38,419 nt of DNA from an uncultured Clostridia bacterium (GCA_934178475.1 CAKPQH010000014.1:1-38419), one strand, 5' to 3'. Counted from the stretch's first letter, positions 25,178-34,320 are shown. The notes: generated by a model not told the origin, from the sequence alone. Program-made: numbers and translations.

Positions 25178-26957
25178 CATTTTTATTTTTATTTTTAGTT
25201 TGTTTAGTATTTGTAGAAAATGTTAGATTCTCAATGTATTTATGCTGCTCTTCTTGTGAAGGTGTTCCTTCTTTTAGTTTTACTTTAAATTCCTTTTTGT
25301 TGTCAGATATATTTGGTGTTGTGTTTGGTTGTGGCAAAGAAAGGTTGTCTTTATCTTTAAATAAATTGTTTTTTAATGAATGTAATTTCTTTTGAGTTGC
25401 TTGCAATATTAGATTTGATACAATTTTAACATTTGTTAAAAAATGACTTTTTTTATATTCTGGATAAATATCTAGTGATTTATCACATGAAAATTCAAGG
25501 TTTTCTTTAGGGGTATGACTTGGTTTATTGTCTTTAGAGGTTTTTTTAAAATCTTTATCACTTTTTAAACAATATTTTGGAGAAGTTTTATTTCTAATGT
25601 ATTCATAATCCCATGTTAAATCTGCGTTATACCAATTACCATTGATTTTTACAATATTATAAGCGTGTGTGTCATTATCGCTATCAGGTTGACTACTAAT
25701 ATAGTGACTTTCTATGTTAACTAAACTAAGTGCTTGTTTTAACGTTTCTGCATATCCAGCACATATAGCTTTACCACAAAGTAGGGCATTTTCGGTATTT
25801 CGACATTTGTTTGCGTTTTCTTTAGCATATTCAGTTTTTTCATCTATAGCTTCATAATCATATGTAATCATATGAGCTAATTTAGAATATACAGCTTTGA
25901 ATTTGTCTTGTTCAGGAAGAGAAGGTTCAATGTCAGATACAATAGAATCTAGGGTATATCTTAATATTTTATATTGAGATGGAGATAAAATAGAAGCGTT
26001 TGAATTTTCTTTGCTACCGATTACAATTTCAGATATATTAAATTTTTCTAAGGAGTTTTCATCAACTTCTGAGAAGGTATTGGTATATAGTTGTATGGTT
26101 TTGTCTTGAAAATCTGATTTAGCACCTAATTGTTGTAATTTTTCTATATTTCTTAAATCTTCTAAACGTAAATCACATTTGCTTGGAAGAGATATTTGAA
26201 AATTATAAGAATCAGAATTTGAATAAGAAGATAATTTGTTTTGTGTTAAGTCATCTAATTCATAAGGGGAGATTAATAATGTTATTACAGGTTTAGGGTA
26301 TTGGTTATCTTCTAACCAATGTTCTTTTTGTTTGAGATTATCAAAATCTTGTAGCCTGCATATAGATTGAGTGTGTTTAATAAAGTAATTGTAATCTTCT
26401 AAATCTATTGTATGATTAGGTATATATTTTTTAAATGTTTTAAATCGATCTAAAAATTCTTCTGTTGAAATACTAAATATATCTTCTGAAGCTAAGCTAT
26501 TTTCAAATATTTCAATATTATCTAATTTGGAAATCCAGTCTAAATTATTAGCTGAATATAATTGAAGCCAATTAATATTTAACCTTTTTTTACAACTAGG
26601 AAGCTTAGATAAGATTTCTTCTTGGTCTTGTGTTGTATTTGTTGAAAAAGATATATTAATATTTGTGTTTTCAAAATCGATATAGTCTTTAAAAAGTTCA
26701 ACAATATTAATATCTAAAAAGAAATTATTATCTTTTTCAATTTTTTGTTGAAAATCATTAAGAACATCATATAAAGATACTTTTTTTCTATTTTTGTCTG
26801 TTATAGAGCTATAGCTTGTTTTGTAACCTAGTGTGTTTTCGAGATAGTCATTAATTGAAAACTTTTCTTGTGGGGACTTTTCTTTTTGAATTTTTAGAAA
26901 ATCTATTAAATTTATATTATTTGTATTGGGATTTAAAGCTAAATTTTTTTTATTCAT
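25155..26957 (-). CDS. Transglutaminase-like protein with a long N-terminal region
   Basis: 600 residues. A transglutaminase/cysteine-protease-like core spans about residues 350-460 with the expected triad: Cys399 in GKAICAGYAE, His431 in DTHAYNIV and Asp446 in WYNADLTWD. The N-terminal ~330 residues look helical and Leu/Ile/Asn-rich, with pieces that may be degenerate leucine-rich repeats. The tail after 470 is Lys/Ser/Asn-rich. There is no signal peptide or membrane helix, so it seems cytosolic or exported by an unknown route. TAGGAG precedes ATG. It lies 9 nt after the LRR gene, forming a two-gene operon. Related cores act as proteases or cross-linkers; the substrate is unknown. Confidence 0.8.
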   Translation of the reverse strand: MNKKNLALNPNTNNINLIDFLKIQKEKSPQEKFSINDYLENTLGYKTSYSSITDKNRKKVSLYDVLNDFQQKIEKDNNFFLDINIVELFKDYIDFENTNINISFSTNTTQDQEEILSKLPSCKKRLNINWLQLYSANNLDWISKLDNIEIFENSLASEDIFSISTEEFLDRFKTFKKYIPNHTIDLEDYNYFIKHTQSICRLQDFDNLKQKEHWLEDNQYPKPVITLLISPYELDDLTQNKLSSYSNSDSYNFQISLPSKCDLRLEDLRNIEKLQQLGAKSDFQDKTIQLYTNTFSEVDENSLEKFNISEIVIGSKENSNASILSPSQYKILRYTLDSIVSDIEPSLPEQDKFKAVYSKLAHMITYDYEAIDEKTEYAKENANKCRNTENALLCGKAICAGYAETLKQALSLVNIESHYISSQPDSDNDTHAYNIVKINGNWYNADLTWDYEYIRNKTSPKYCLKSDKDFKKTSKDNKPSHTPKENLEFSCDKSLDIYPEYKKSHFLTNVKIVSNLILQATQKKLHSLKNNLFKDKDNLSLPQPNTTPNISDNKKEFKVKLKEGTPSQEEQHKYIENLTFSTNTKQTKNKNKNEKTNESK

Positions 26958-26966
26958 AAATTACTC

Positions 26967-27590
26967 CTATATTGGTAGATTATTTTTGTTAAATTCAATG
27001 TTAATTGTATGTTTTAAATCAGTTATATATTTTTTGTTTTTTAGTATTTTACTACCATTTAAGTTTAATTCTTTTAAGTCTTTTAAACTATTTATAAAAG
27101 AAATGTCATTTATTATAATTGATTGTAATATTAAATGATTTAATCCATTGAAGTTTTCAATAAAATCTAGATTAATATTATTTCCAGATGTTATTCGTAG
27201 ATAAGTAATAGTATCTTTAGATTTAATTATATTTAGATTAATATCATTGCAAAAAGAAAATATTAATTTTTTTAATTTTAAAGATAAAGTTTCTTTTGAT
27301 AGTTTAAAAGTACAATTATCAAAATGTAAAGTTTCAAGTTCAGTCAATTTATTTAATATTTTAATGCTATTGTCATTTATTATAAAGTCTTTTATTGTAC
27401 AGTTTTTTAATTTATTGAAGTTCAATAAGTCTGATAAGTCATTATGCTCAAAATTAGAAGAGTCATTAATTAATGTAAGATTAAATATAGTATTTAATTC
27501 AGTAATATAAAAAGACTCATTAATTTGTTTGTTTAAATTATATTCTAAAAATTTCTTTAATTTTTCATTTTTTAATTCAATTTTTTCCAT
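26967..27590 (-). CDS. Leucine-rich-repeat-like protein
   Basis: 207 residues with about five irregular repeats of the type L..L.F.NC.F.L or L..L.L.....I.D...I, for example ELETLHFDNCTFKL, GLNHLILQSIIINDISFI and DLKELNLNGSKI. There is no signal peptide or LPxTG anchor. The Asn/Ile/Lys bias is stronger than in neighbouring genes. It is co-transcribed with the transglutaminase-like gene and probably supplies or binds its partner surface; the function is not known. Confidence 0.75.
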   Translation of the reverse strand: MEKIELKNEKLKKFLEYNLNKQINESFYITELNTIFNLTLINDSSNFEHNDLSDLLNFNKLKNCTIKDFIINDNSIKILNKLTELETLHFDNCTFKLSKETLSLKLKKLIFSFCNDINLNIIKSKDTITYLRITSGNNINLDFIENFNGLNHLILQSIIINDISFINSLKDLKELNLNGSKILKNKKYITDLKHTINIEFNKNNLPI

Positions 27591-27619
27591 TTGTACCTCA
27601 TTATTTTTAATTTGAATTA

Positions 27620-27648
27620 ATTATACTATAATGTTTTTTAATAAACAA
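27620..27648 (-). promoter_or_regulatory. Promoter of the LRR-transglutaminase pair
   Basis: On the minus strand TTGTTT (27643-27648), an exact 17-nt spacer and TATAAT (27620-27625), about 30 nt before the start. Confidence 0.7.
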
Positions 27649-27698
27649 TAAATTATATATAAATTCTACGTTTTTAATGATTTTTTGTGTTAAAATGC

Positions 27699-27727
27699 TT
27701 GACAAAATAAAAAAAATAGTGTAAACT
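27699..27727 (+). promoter_or_regulatory. Sigma-A promoter of the SRP/ribosome operon
   Basis: TTGACA, an exact 17-nt spacer and TAAACT (27722-27727), 31 nt before ylxM. Confidence 0.75.
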
Positions 27728-27758
27728 AGTTTAGTATTACATTTTCACGAGGTGAAAT

Positions 27759-28067
27759 ATGGAAGAAAAAATAAAAATAAGTATGTTACTTAGAATTTAT
27801 GGAAAGCTACTTACAGAAAAACAACAAGAGTTTATGGAATATTATTATAATGATGATTTGTCATTATCAGAGATTGCAGAAAACGAGGGGATAACAAGGC
27901 AAGCTGTAAGAACTATTCTTTTAAAATCTAGTAAGAAACTTGAAGAATATGAAACAAAATTAGGATTTATGGAAAAAGAAGATAAGATAAAAGAACTTTT
28001 AATAGAACTGGAACAAAATCCTAATAAACAAAAACTAATAGAAATAAGAAAATTACTTAACAATTAA
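27759..28067 (+). CDS. ylxM: YlxM, putative SRP-associated helix-turn-helix protein
   Basis: 102 residues. A sigma-factor-like helix-turn-helix occupies about residues 15-60 (LTEKQQEFMEYYYNDDLSLSEIAENEGITRQAVR), the hallmark of the UPF0122/YlxM family. The gene lies 12 nt before ffh, its usual partner; it is thought to modulate SRP assembly or activity. GAGGTG precedes ATG 27759. Confidence 0.93.
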   Translation: MEEKIKISMLLRIYGKLLTEKQQEFMEYYYNDDLSLSEIAENEGITRQAVRTILLKSSKKLEEYETKLGFMEKEDKIKELLIELEQNPNKQKLIEIRKLLNN

Positions 28068-28079
28068 GGAGGAAAAGTT

Positions 28080-29438
28080 ATGGCGTTTGAAGGACTATCC
28101 TCAAGATTACAGGCAATAACAAAAAAGATAAAAGGTGAAGCAAGAATAACTGAAAGTAACATGAAGGAAATGTTAAGAGAAGTAAAACTTGCATTACTAG
28201 AAGCAGATGTAAATTATAAAATAGTAAAAGAGTTTATTGCAAATGTACAAGAAAAAGCATTAGGACAAGATGTGCTTAAATCTTTAAAACCAGGAGAGCA
28301 AGTTGTAAAAATAGTTAGAGATGAAATGGTAGAATTACTTGGAGGAACTGATAGTAAAGTAAATATATCACCTAATCCACCAACTGTTATAATGCTTGTT
28401 GGTTTGCAAGGTTCAGGTAAAACAACAACAGCAGGTAAACTTGCAAATTATTTTAGAAAAGAAGGTAAAAAGCCATTATTAGTTGCATGTGATGTGTATA
28501 GACCAGCAGCTATAAAGCAATTACAAGTAGTTGGAGCTCAGCTTAATATTCCGGTATATGCAGAAGAAAATTCTAAAGATGTAGTTGGAATTGCTAAAAG
28601 AGCATTAAATACTGCAATGTCAAAGTTAAACGATATAGTAATTTTAGATACAGCAGGACGTTTGCATATTGACGAAGACTTAATGAAAGAATTACAAGAT
28701 GTAAAAAAATCAGTAAGACCATATGAAATTTTATTAGTTGTAGATAGTATGACAGGTCAAGATGCTGTAAATGTTGCAGAGACATTCAATAATCAAGTAG
28801 GAATTGATGGTGTTATACTTACAAAATTAGATGGTGATACTCGTGGTGGAGCTGCACTTTCAGTTAAGAAAATAACAGGTAAGCCAATAAAATTTGTTGG
28901 TATGGGAGAAAAGCTAAATGAGCTTGAAGTGTTCCATCCAGATAGAATGGCATCAAGAATACTTGGCATGGGAGATATACTATCAATAGTAGAAAAAGCT
29001 GAACAGGCATTAGACTTAGAAGAAGCTGAAAAACTAGAAAAACAACTAAGAAAAAATAAATTTGACTTAGATGATTATTTAGCACAATTGAAACAAGTAA
29101 AAAAGATGGGTTCTTTTTCATCAATATTAAAAATGATACCAGGGATGAACAAACTGGGAGATATTAAAGTTGATGATAAGGAATTTGATAAGATAGAAGC
29201 TATTATTAGTTCTATGACTAAGAAAGAAAGAAAAGATCCAAAAATATTAAATGCAAGTCGTAGAAAAAGAATAGCAAAAGGAAGTGGAACGCAAGTCCAT
29301 GATATAAATAAATTTATGGAATCTTTTGAAATGACACAGAAAATGATGAAGCAGATGAATAACAAAGGTCAAATGAAAAAGATGATGAAAGGCATGAATT
29401 TAGATAATATAGATCAATTTAAAGATCTTATGAAATAG
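28080..29438 (+). CDS. ffh: Signal recognition particle protein Ffh
   Basis: A 452-residue SRP54 GTPase for co-translational targeting. It has the N domain, then the G domain with GLQGSGKTT at 108-116, DVYRPAA, DTAGR and TKLDGDTRGG, then a methionine-rich M domain (about 300-452). The M domain's RRKRIAKGSG motif binds 4.5S RNA and its tail is rich in MMKQM-type residues. AAGGAGG precedes ATG 28080. Confidence 0.97.
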   Translation: MAFEGLSSRLQAITKKIKGEARITESNMKEMLREVKLALLEADVNYKIVKEFIANVQEKALGQDVLKSLKPGEQVVKIVRDEMVELLGGTDSKVNISPNPPTVIMLVGLQGSGKTTTAGKLANYFRKEGKKPLLVACDVYRPAAIKQLQVVGAQLNIPVYAEENSKDVVGIAKRALNTAMSKLNDIVILDTAGRLHIDEDLMKELQDVKKSVRPYEILLVVDSMTGQDAVNVAETFNNQVGIDGVILTKLDGDTRGGAALSVKKITGKPIKFVGMGEKLNELEVFHPDRMASRILGMGDILSIVEKAEQALDLEEAEKLEKQLRKNKFDLDDYLAQLKQVKKMGSFSSILKMIPGMNKLGDIKVDDKEFDKIEAIISSMTKKERKDPKILNASRRKRIAKGSGTQVHDINKFMESFEMTQKMMKQMNNKGQMKKMMKGMNLDNIDQFKDLMK

Positions 29439-29508
29439 TTATTAATTTTTTAAATTTATATATATTCTGATGTAGATAAATACATCAATCTAATAGGAGG
29501 TGAACAAA

Positions 29509-29742
29509 ATGGTAAAAATAAGATTACAAAGAGAAGGAAAGAAAAAAGCTCCTTTCTATCACATAGTAGTAGCTGATTCTAGATCTCCAAGAGATGGTAA
29601 AATCATCGAACAAATAGGAACATATGATCCTATGACAGATCCATCAACAATAGTATTAGACAAAGAAAAAGTTGAAAAATGGATTAAAAATGGTGCTAAA
29701 CCAACAGACACAGTAAAAGCTTTAATAGAAAAAGCTAAATAA
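29509..29742 (+). CDS. rpsP: 30S ribosomal protein S16
   Basis: 77 residues beginning VKIRLQREGKKKAPFYHIVVADSRSPRDG, the S16 signature. ATG 29509 lies 8 nt after AGGAGG; GTG 29500 overlaps the ribosome site and is rejected. The 70-nt gap after ffh contains no clear terminator, so the operon probably continues. Confidence 0.97.
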   Translation: MVKIRLQREGKKKAPFYHIVVADSRSPRDGKIIEQIGTYDPMTDPSTIVLDKEKVEKWIKNGAKPTDTVKALIEKAK

Positions 29743-29766
29743 TTACATAAAGGAAGGTTTTAAACT

Positions 29767-29997
29767 ATGAAAGAAATATTAGAAACAATTATTTCGAATT
29801 TAGTAGATGATAAAGATGCTATTGATATCAAAGAGATAGCAGGAGAAAAAACTACAGTTTTTGAAGTTAAAGTTGCAGAAAATGATATGGGAAAAGTTAT
29901 TGGAAGACAAGGTGTAATTGCTAAATCTATAAGAAATGTAATGCAAGCTGTTGCTTCAAGAGAAAAGAAAAAAGTAAGTGTAGAATTTATTGGATAA
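29767..29997 (+). CDS. khpA: KH-domain RNA-binding protein KhpA
   Basis: A 76-residue single KH domain with the GxxG-type loop in MGKVIGRQGVIAKSIR. In other Firmicutes KhpA pairs with KhpB (Jag) and affects cell elongation and RNA turnover. Its place between rpsP and rimM is the standard order. Confidence 0.93.
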   Translation: MKEILETIISNLVDDKDAIDIKEIAGEKTTVFEVKVAENDMGKVIGRQGVIAKSIRNVMQAVASREKKKVSVEFIG

Positions 29998-30016
29998 TTT
30001 AAAGGAAAAAAGAATT

Positions 30017-30523
30017 ATGCAAAAAAGATTAGAAGTAGGTCAAATAGTTAATACATTTGGAATTAAGGGTTTTGTTAAAATATATCCTTATGTAGATGAT
30101 ATTAAGAGATTTGACAAATTAAAGAATGTATATGTTATTTCAAAAAAAGAAGAAAAGTTATTAGAAATTGAAGAAGTGAAATATCAAAAGAATATGGTTT
30201 TAGCTAAATTCAAAGGCATAGATAATGTTGAAACTGCTGAAAAATTGAGACAATCATATGTTGAAATAGACAGAAAAGACGCTATTCCTCTTGAAGAAGG
30301 ACAATATTTTATTGTTGATTTATTAGGATTAGAAGTATATTCTGATGATGGAAGATTATTAGGAAAGCTTAATGATATTTTTAATACAGGAAGTAATGAT
30401 ATATATGAAGTTAAAGATGAACTAGGAAAACAAATTTTATTACCAGGAATACCAGAGGTTATAAAAGAGGTAGATTTGGATAATGGAAAGATAATAGTTC
30501 ATTTGATAGAAGGTTTAATATAA
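30017..30523 (+). CDS. rimM: Ribosome maturation factor RimM
   Basis: 168 residues. The N-terminal beta-barrel domain begins LEVGQIVNTFGIKGFVKIYPYVDD and the C-terminal PRC-barrel contains YFIVDLLGLEVY and LLPGIPEVIKEVDLDNGKIIV. It assists 30S assembly by binding S19. ATG 30017 follows AAAGGA by 10 nt; TTG 29990 is in frame but lies inside khpA and lacks a better site. Confidence 0.94.
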   Translation: MQKRLEVGQIVNTFGIKGFVKIYPYVDDIKRFDKLKNVYVISKKEEKLLEIEEVKYQKNMVLAKFKGIDNVETAEKLRQSYVEIDRKDAIPLEEGQYFIVDLLGLEVYSDDGRLLGKLNDIFNTGSNDIYEVKDELGKQILLPGIPEVIKEVDLDNGKIIVHLIEGLI

Positions 30524-30533
30524 TGGAGGAAAA

Positions 30534-31202
30534 ATGAAATTTGATGTGCTTACGCTTTTCCCAGAGATGTTTGATACATTAAATCAAAGTATAATAGGAA
30601 GAGCAAGAGAGAAAAATTTAATAGATATTAATTTTATTAATATCAGAGATTTTTCTAAAGATAAACATAAAAAAGTAGATGATACCCCATATGGTGGTGG
30701 TGCTGGAATGGTAATGAAAGCAGATGTTGTTTATGATGCATATAATTCTATTCAAGATAAGGAAAATGCAAAAGTAATATACATGACACCACAAGGAAAA
30801 ACATTAAACCAAAAAATGGTTGAAAGTTTAAGTAAAGAAAATCATTTGATTATTTTATGTGGACATTATGAAGGAATAGACCAAAGGGTTATTGATAAAA
30901 TTGTTGATGAAGAAATATCAATTGGAGATTATGTTTTGACAGGTGGAGAAATACCAGCAATGGTACTTATTGATTCAGTATCAAGATATAATGAAGGTGT
31001 TTTATCAACAGAGTCAATAGATGAAGAGTCCTTTTCAAATGGACTTTTGGAATATCCACAATATACAAGACCTGAAGTATTTGAGGGAGAAAAAGTGCCT
31101 GAAATATTGCTTTCAGGAAATCATCAAAATATTGCAAAATGGAGACAAGAAAAATCAATAGAGATTACTAAACAAAAAAGACCGGATTTATTAAAAAAAT
31201 AA
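30534..31202 (+). CDS. trmD: tRNA (guanine-37-N1)-methyltransferase
   Basis: A 222-residue SPOUT enzyme that methylates G37 of tRNAs. Knot motifs are clear: YGGGAGMVMK near residue 58, LILCGHYEGIDQRV near 103 and SIGDYVLTGGEIPAMVLIDSVSR near 130, then PQYTRPEVFEG near 176. It is slightly short of the usual ~240 because the C-terminal helical domain is compact. GGAGG lies 5-6 nt before the ATG, 10 nt after rimM. Confidence 0.96.
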   Translation: MKFDVLTLFPEMFDTLNQSIIGRAREKNLIDINFINIRDFSKDKHKKVDDTPYGGGAGMVMKADVVYDAYNSIQDKENAKVIYMTPQGKTLNQKMVESLSKENHLIILCGHYEGIDQRVIDKIVDEEISIGDYVLTGGEIPAMVLIDSVSRYNEGVLSTESIDEESFSNGLLEYPQYTRPEVFEGEKVPEILLSGNHQNIAKWRQEKSIEITKQKRPDLLKK

Positions 31203-31210
31203 TTTATTAT

Positions 31211-31230
31211 GATGTACCAAAAAGGTACCG
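31211..31230 (+). promoter_or_regulatory. Candidate L19 autoregulatory leader hairpin
   Basis: GTACC-aaaaa-GGTAC in the 56-nt gap before rplS, followed by CGCTCAGG and then the AAGGAGG of rplS. L19 leaders with a similar role are known in low-GC Gram-positives; I cannot confirm a match to that RNA family. Confidence 0.4.
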
Positions 31231-31258
31231 CTCAGGAATTTAAGGAGGAAAATTTAAA

Positions 31259-31819
31259 ATGGATATAATAAAATCTATAGAACATGAACAATTAAAAGCT
31301 ACTATACCAGATTTAAAAGTTGGTAATACAGTTAAAGTTCATGTAAAAATAAAAGAAGGAAATAAAGAAAGAATCCAAGTATTTGAAGGAACAATAATTA
31401 AAGTTCAAGGTGCTGGAGTTAACAAAAGTTTTACTGTAAGAAAATTATCTTATGGTGTTGGTGTTGAAAAAACATTTTTAATTCATTCACCATTAGTTGA
31501 AAAAGTAGAATTAGTAAGAGTTGGTAAAGCAAGAAGAGCTAAATTATTCTATTTAAGAGACAGAGTTGGTAAAGCTGCTAAGACTAAAGAAGTTGCAGGA
31601 GCAAGAATTGAAGATAAAGAAATCGTTATTAAAGGTGCTGAAGTTGAAGAGCCAGTTGTAGAAGAAACAAAGGTTGAGGAAGCTCCAGTTGCTGAAGAAG
31701 TTAAAACAGTTGAAGAAGTAAAAGTAGAAGAAACACCAGTAGTTGAAGAACCAAAAGTTGAAGAGAAAAAAGCTGAAAAAGAAGAAGTTAAAGAAGAAAA
31801 AACTACTGAAAATAAATAA
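31259..31819 (+). CDS. rplS: 50S ribosomal protein L19 with long acidic C-terminal extension
   Basis: The first ~115 residues are a normal L19 (DLKVGNTVKVHVKIKEGNKERIQVFEG, SYGVGVEKTFLIHSP, KLFYLRDRVGKAAK). The last ~70 residues are a low-complexity tail of VEE, PVVEE and KVEE units rich in Glu, Val, Lys and Pro, so the protein is 186 residues against the usual ~115. The tail has the same AT-rich codon use, so I see no frameshift or fusion seam. AAGGAGG precedes ATG 31259. It is last in the SRP/ribosome operon. Confidence 0.94.
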   Translation: MDIIKSIEHEQLKATIPDLKVGNTVKVHVKIKEGNKERIQVFEGTIIKVQGAGVNKSFTVRKLSYGVGVEKTFLIHSPLVEKVELVRVGKARRAKLFYLRDRVGKAAKTKEVAGARIEDKEIVIKGAEVEEPVVEETKVEEAPVAEEVKTVEEVKVEETPVVEEPKVEEKKAEKEEVKEEKTTENK

Positions 31820-31828
31820 TAATTAAAG

Positions 31829-31864
31829 TTGAGGAAGTAATAAAGACTTCTTCAATTTTTTTTT
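31829..31864 (+). terminator. Terminator of the SRP/ribosome operon
   Basis: A 10-bp stem with one G-T pair (31829-31838 with 31846-31855), a 7-nt loop and a run of T residues. Confidence 0.88.
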
Positions 31865-31876
31865 AGTTATTTTGGT

Positions 31877-31905
31877 TTGATAATTATCCTGTTTTATAGT
31901 ATAAT
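31877..31905 (+). promoter_or_regulatory. Sigma-A promoter of trmB
   Basis: TTGATA, an exact 17-nt spacer and TATAAT (31900-31905), 29 nt before the start. Confidence 0.82.
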
Positions 31906-31934
31906 AGCAGAAAAATAATTAATTGGAGGAAATA

Positions 31935-32597
31935 ATGAGAATTAGATATAAAAAATGGGCAAGACCAGAACTTGAAGCAAGTGCTTTTTATATAGATAAT
32001 CCAGAAGAAATGAAAGGAAAATGGAAGGAACAATTTAAAAATCCAGAGTTACCGCTAAATCTTGAATTAGGATGTGGAAAGGGATTTTTTATAGCAAGTT
32101 TAGGTCTAAAAAATCAAGATAAAAATTTTATTGCAATTGATTTAGTTGATGCAATGTTGGGTTTAGCTAAAAGAAATGTTGAACAAATATATAAAGATAA
32201 TAAAAAGGAAGTAGATAATGTTTTACTTACTCGATTTGATATTGAAAGAATAAATTTAATATTAGATAAATCAGATGAAGTGGAAAGAATATATATTAAT
32301 TTTTGTAATCCATGGCCAAGAGGAAAGCATCATAAGAAAAGATTAACATATCCTAAACAATTAGAAAAATATAAAGAATTTTTAAAAGAAAATGGAGAAG
32401 TATATTTCAAAACAGATGATGATGACTTATTTAATGATAGTTTAAATTATTTTGAAAGGTCTGGATTTGAGGTTGTTAAAAAAACATTTGATTTGCATAG
32501 TGAAGAGAATTTTTGGGATAATATAATGACAGAACACGAGAAGATGTTTTCTGAAGAAGGAATAAAAATAAAAGCATTAATTGCTAAGAAAATTTAA
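31935..32597 (+). CDS. trmB: tRNA (guanine-46-N7)-methyltransferase
   Basis: A 220-residue Rossmann methyltransferase that modifies G46 of tRNA. SAM-binding motif LELGCGKGFFIASLG is near residue 42, FIAIDLVDAML near 66, and the family signature INFCNPWPRGKHHKKRL near 123. The C-terminus has the TEHEKMFSEEG block. ATG 31935 follows TTGGAGGA; the in-frame TTG 31923 is part of that site. Confidence 0.95.
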   Translation: MRIRYKKWARPELEASAFYIDNPEEMKGKWKEQFKNPELPLNLELGCGKGFFIASLGLKNQDKNFIAIDLVDAMLGLAKRNVEQIYKDNKKEVDNVLLTRFDIERINLILDKSDEVERIYINFCNPWPRGKHHKKRLTYPKQLEKYKEFLKENGEVYFKTDDDDLFNDSLNYFERSGFEVVKKTFDLHSEENFWDNIMTEHEKMFSEEGIKIKALIAKKI

Positions 32598-32621
32598 GAG
32601 CGAATTTATATAGTATATAAT

Positions 32622-32665
32622 AAAAAATAGATTTAGTAAAAGTGAAGAAACTAAATCTATTTTTT
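32622..32665. terminator. Bidirectional terminator between trmB and rqcH
   Basis: A 16-bp perfect stem (32622-32637 with 32650-32665), A-rich on the left and T-rich on the right, between convergent genes. Confidence 0.88.
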
Positions 32666-32666
32666 A

Positions 32667-34286
32667 TTAAACAATAATTGTTTTATTATTTTTATAAATA
32701 ACCATACCAGGTTTGCTTCCATTAGTTTTTTTTACATTAGAAATGGTGCAATAATCAACTGGAATGTTAGAAAAAAGTTTTGCTTTGCTGTGTTTAGCAG
32801 CAAGTTTTGCAGCTTCATATATTATTTCATCAGTAACTTTTTCGTTAGGTTTTACTTTCAGGATAACGTGACTTCCATGAATATCTTTAGTGTGAAACCA
32901 TATGTCATTATATTTAGCAAATTTAGTTGTTAGAATATCATTTTCTATATTATTTCTACCAACATAAATTGTATATCCATCAAGAGTATATTTTATTGGA
33001 TTAAATTTTGCAAATTTGTTTTTGGTAAGATTTTTTTGTTTTTTTGCTTTAGTTTTTTTATTATTTGTTTTCTTTGAAAGTGATGTTTTAAAAATGTTGC
33101 TAGAAGAGATTTCTTCATAAATTTCTTCTACATCTTCAATAGTAGAAGATGCTTCTAATTCATAAATGATACTTTCGATATAATTAATATCTTCCAATGT
33201 TTCTTTTTTTTGAATAGTAACTATTTCAAGAGCATTTTTTAATTTGGTATATTTTTTAAAATATTTTTTTGCATTAATACTAGGGTAGTATCTATTGTCT
33301 AGTGGTATTTTTATTATGTTACAATTATCATAATAATTTTGAACTTCAACGAAATCAACATTTTTATTAGGTATTTGATATAAGTTAGAGGTTATAAGTT
33401 CACCATATAATTTGTATTTTTCCATGCTATTACATTCTGAAATTTTATTGTCTATATTTATAATTCTTTTTTTATATTTTTTTAATGTGTTTAAAATTAG
33501 GTTTAAAATACTATTTCTATAAGCTAAAAATAATTCATTTGTTTCTTTTTCATAATAATAATTATCTAAAGAATAATTTAATGTAAATGGGTTATCAGTA
33601 GATAGTGAAGTTTTTAAATTATATTCTTTATTATTGATTATATTTATTTCAAAAGAAGTGGTTGATAAAATATTATTTAACACATCATATAAAGTATTAT
33701 CGTCGTATGTGATATTATTTAGTAAATTTAAAATATTGGGTTCATATTTTAAGTAAAAATCTTTAAATTCATTGATATCTTTGAAAGAGTTTTCTTTTGG
33801 AAGTGTATACTTTGAAGTTGCATAAATATCTCTTTGTGCACCATTTTCAACAGTTGTATGGCGCATACAGTCTATAATTATATTATTTTCATTTACTAAA
33901 ATAATATTACTATGTTTTCCCATTAATTCAATAATTAGTTTTTTATTAATAGGTTTGTTGAGATTTTCATTATTTTGTAATTCAATAAAAACAATTCTTT
34001 CTAAATTAATAGAATATATATCTTTAATTTTATATCCTAGTATATGTTTTCTAAGTAACATACAAAAATTAGGTGCTTGCATAGGATTTTTTATATTTTT
34101 ATTTGTTAAATGTATTCTATAATTATTAGATGATATAGAAGTAAGTAAGTTATAATTTTTTTGCTTACCATATAAACCTAGGATAATTGTATTTTTATCA
34201 GGTTCACAAACTTTATCTATTTTATATCCAATTAAATTATGTAATTCGAGTGTTACTTTTTTTAGTACGATTGAATTAAATGCCAT
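32667..34286 (-). CDS. rqcH: RqcH / NFACT family ribosome quality-control protein
   Basis: 539 residues. The NFACT-N domain begins AFNSIVLKKVTLELHNLIGYKIDKV and continues through LMGKHSNIILVNENNIIIDCMRH. A coiled-coil centre runs from about 265 to 400, followed by the NFACT-R domain with DIWFHTKDIHGSHVIL near residue 460. RqcH binds obstructed 50S subunits and adds C-terminal alanine tails; older names are fibronectin-binding protein A or FbpA. GAAAGGAAAG precedes ATG. It is single and convergent with trmB. Confidence 0.94.
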   Translation of the reverse strand: MAFNSIVLKKVTLELHNLIGYKIDKVCEPDKNTIILGLYGKQKNYNLLTSISSNNYRIHLTNKNIKNPMQAPNFCMLLRKHILGYKIKDIYSINLERIVFIELQNNENLNKPINKKLIIELMGKHSNIILVNENNIIIDCMRHTTVENGAQRDIYATSKYTLPKENSFKDINEFKDFYLKYEPNILNLLNNITYDDNTLYDVLNNILSTTSFEINIINNKEYNLKTSLSTDNPFTLNYSLDNYYYEKETNELFLAYRNSILNLILNTLKKYKKRIINIDNKISECNSMEKYKLYGELITSNLYQIPNKNVDFVEVQNYYDNCNIIKIPLDNRYYPSINAKKYFKKYTKLKNALEIVTIQKKETLEDINYIESIIYELEASSTIEDVEEIYEEISSSNIFKTSLSKKTNNKKTKAKKQKNLTKNKFAKFNPIKYTLDGYTIYVGRNNIENDILTTKFAKYNDIWFHTKDIHGSHVILKVKPNEKVTDEIIYEAAKLAAKHSKAKLFSNIPVDYCTISNVKKTNGSKPGMVIYKNNKTIIV

Positions 34287-34310
34287 ATAAATCTTTCCTT
34301 TCTGGGAAGC

Positions 34311-34320
34311 ATTATACCAT
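34311..34320 (-). promoter_or_regulatory. Extended -10 promoter of rqcH
   Basis: On the minus strand TGG-TATAAT (TATAAT at 34311-34316), an extended -10 without a good -35, 25 nt before the start. Confidence 0.5.
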
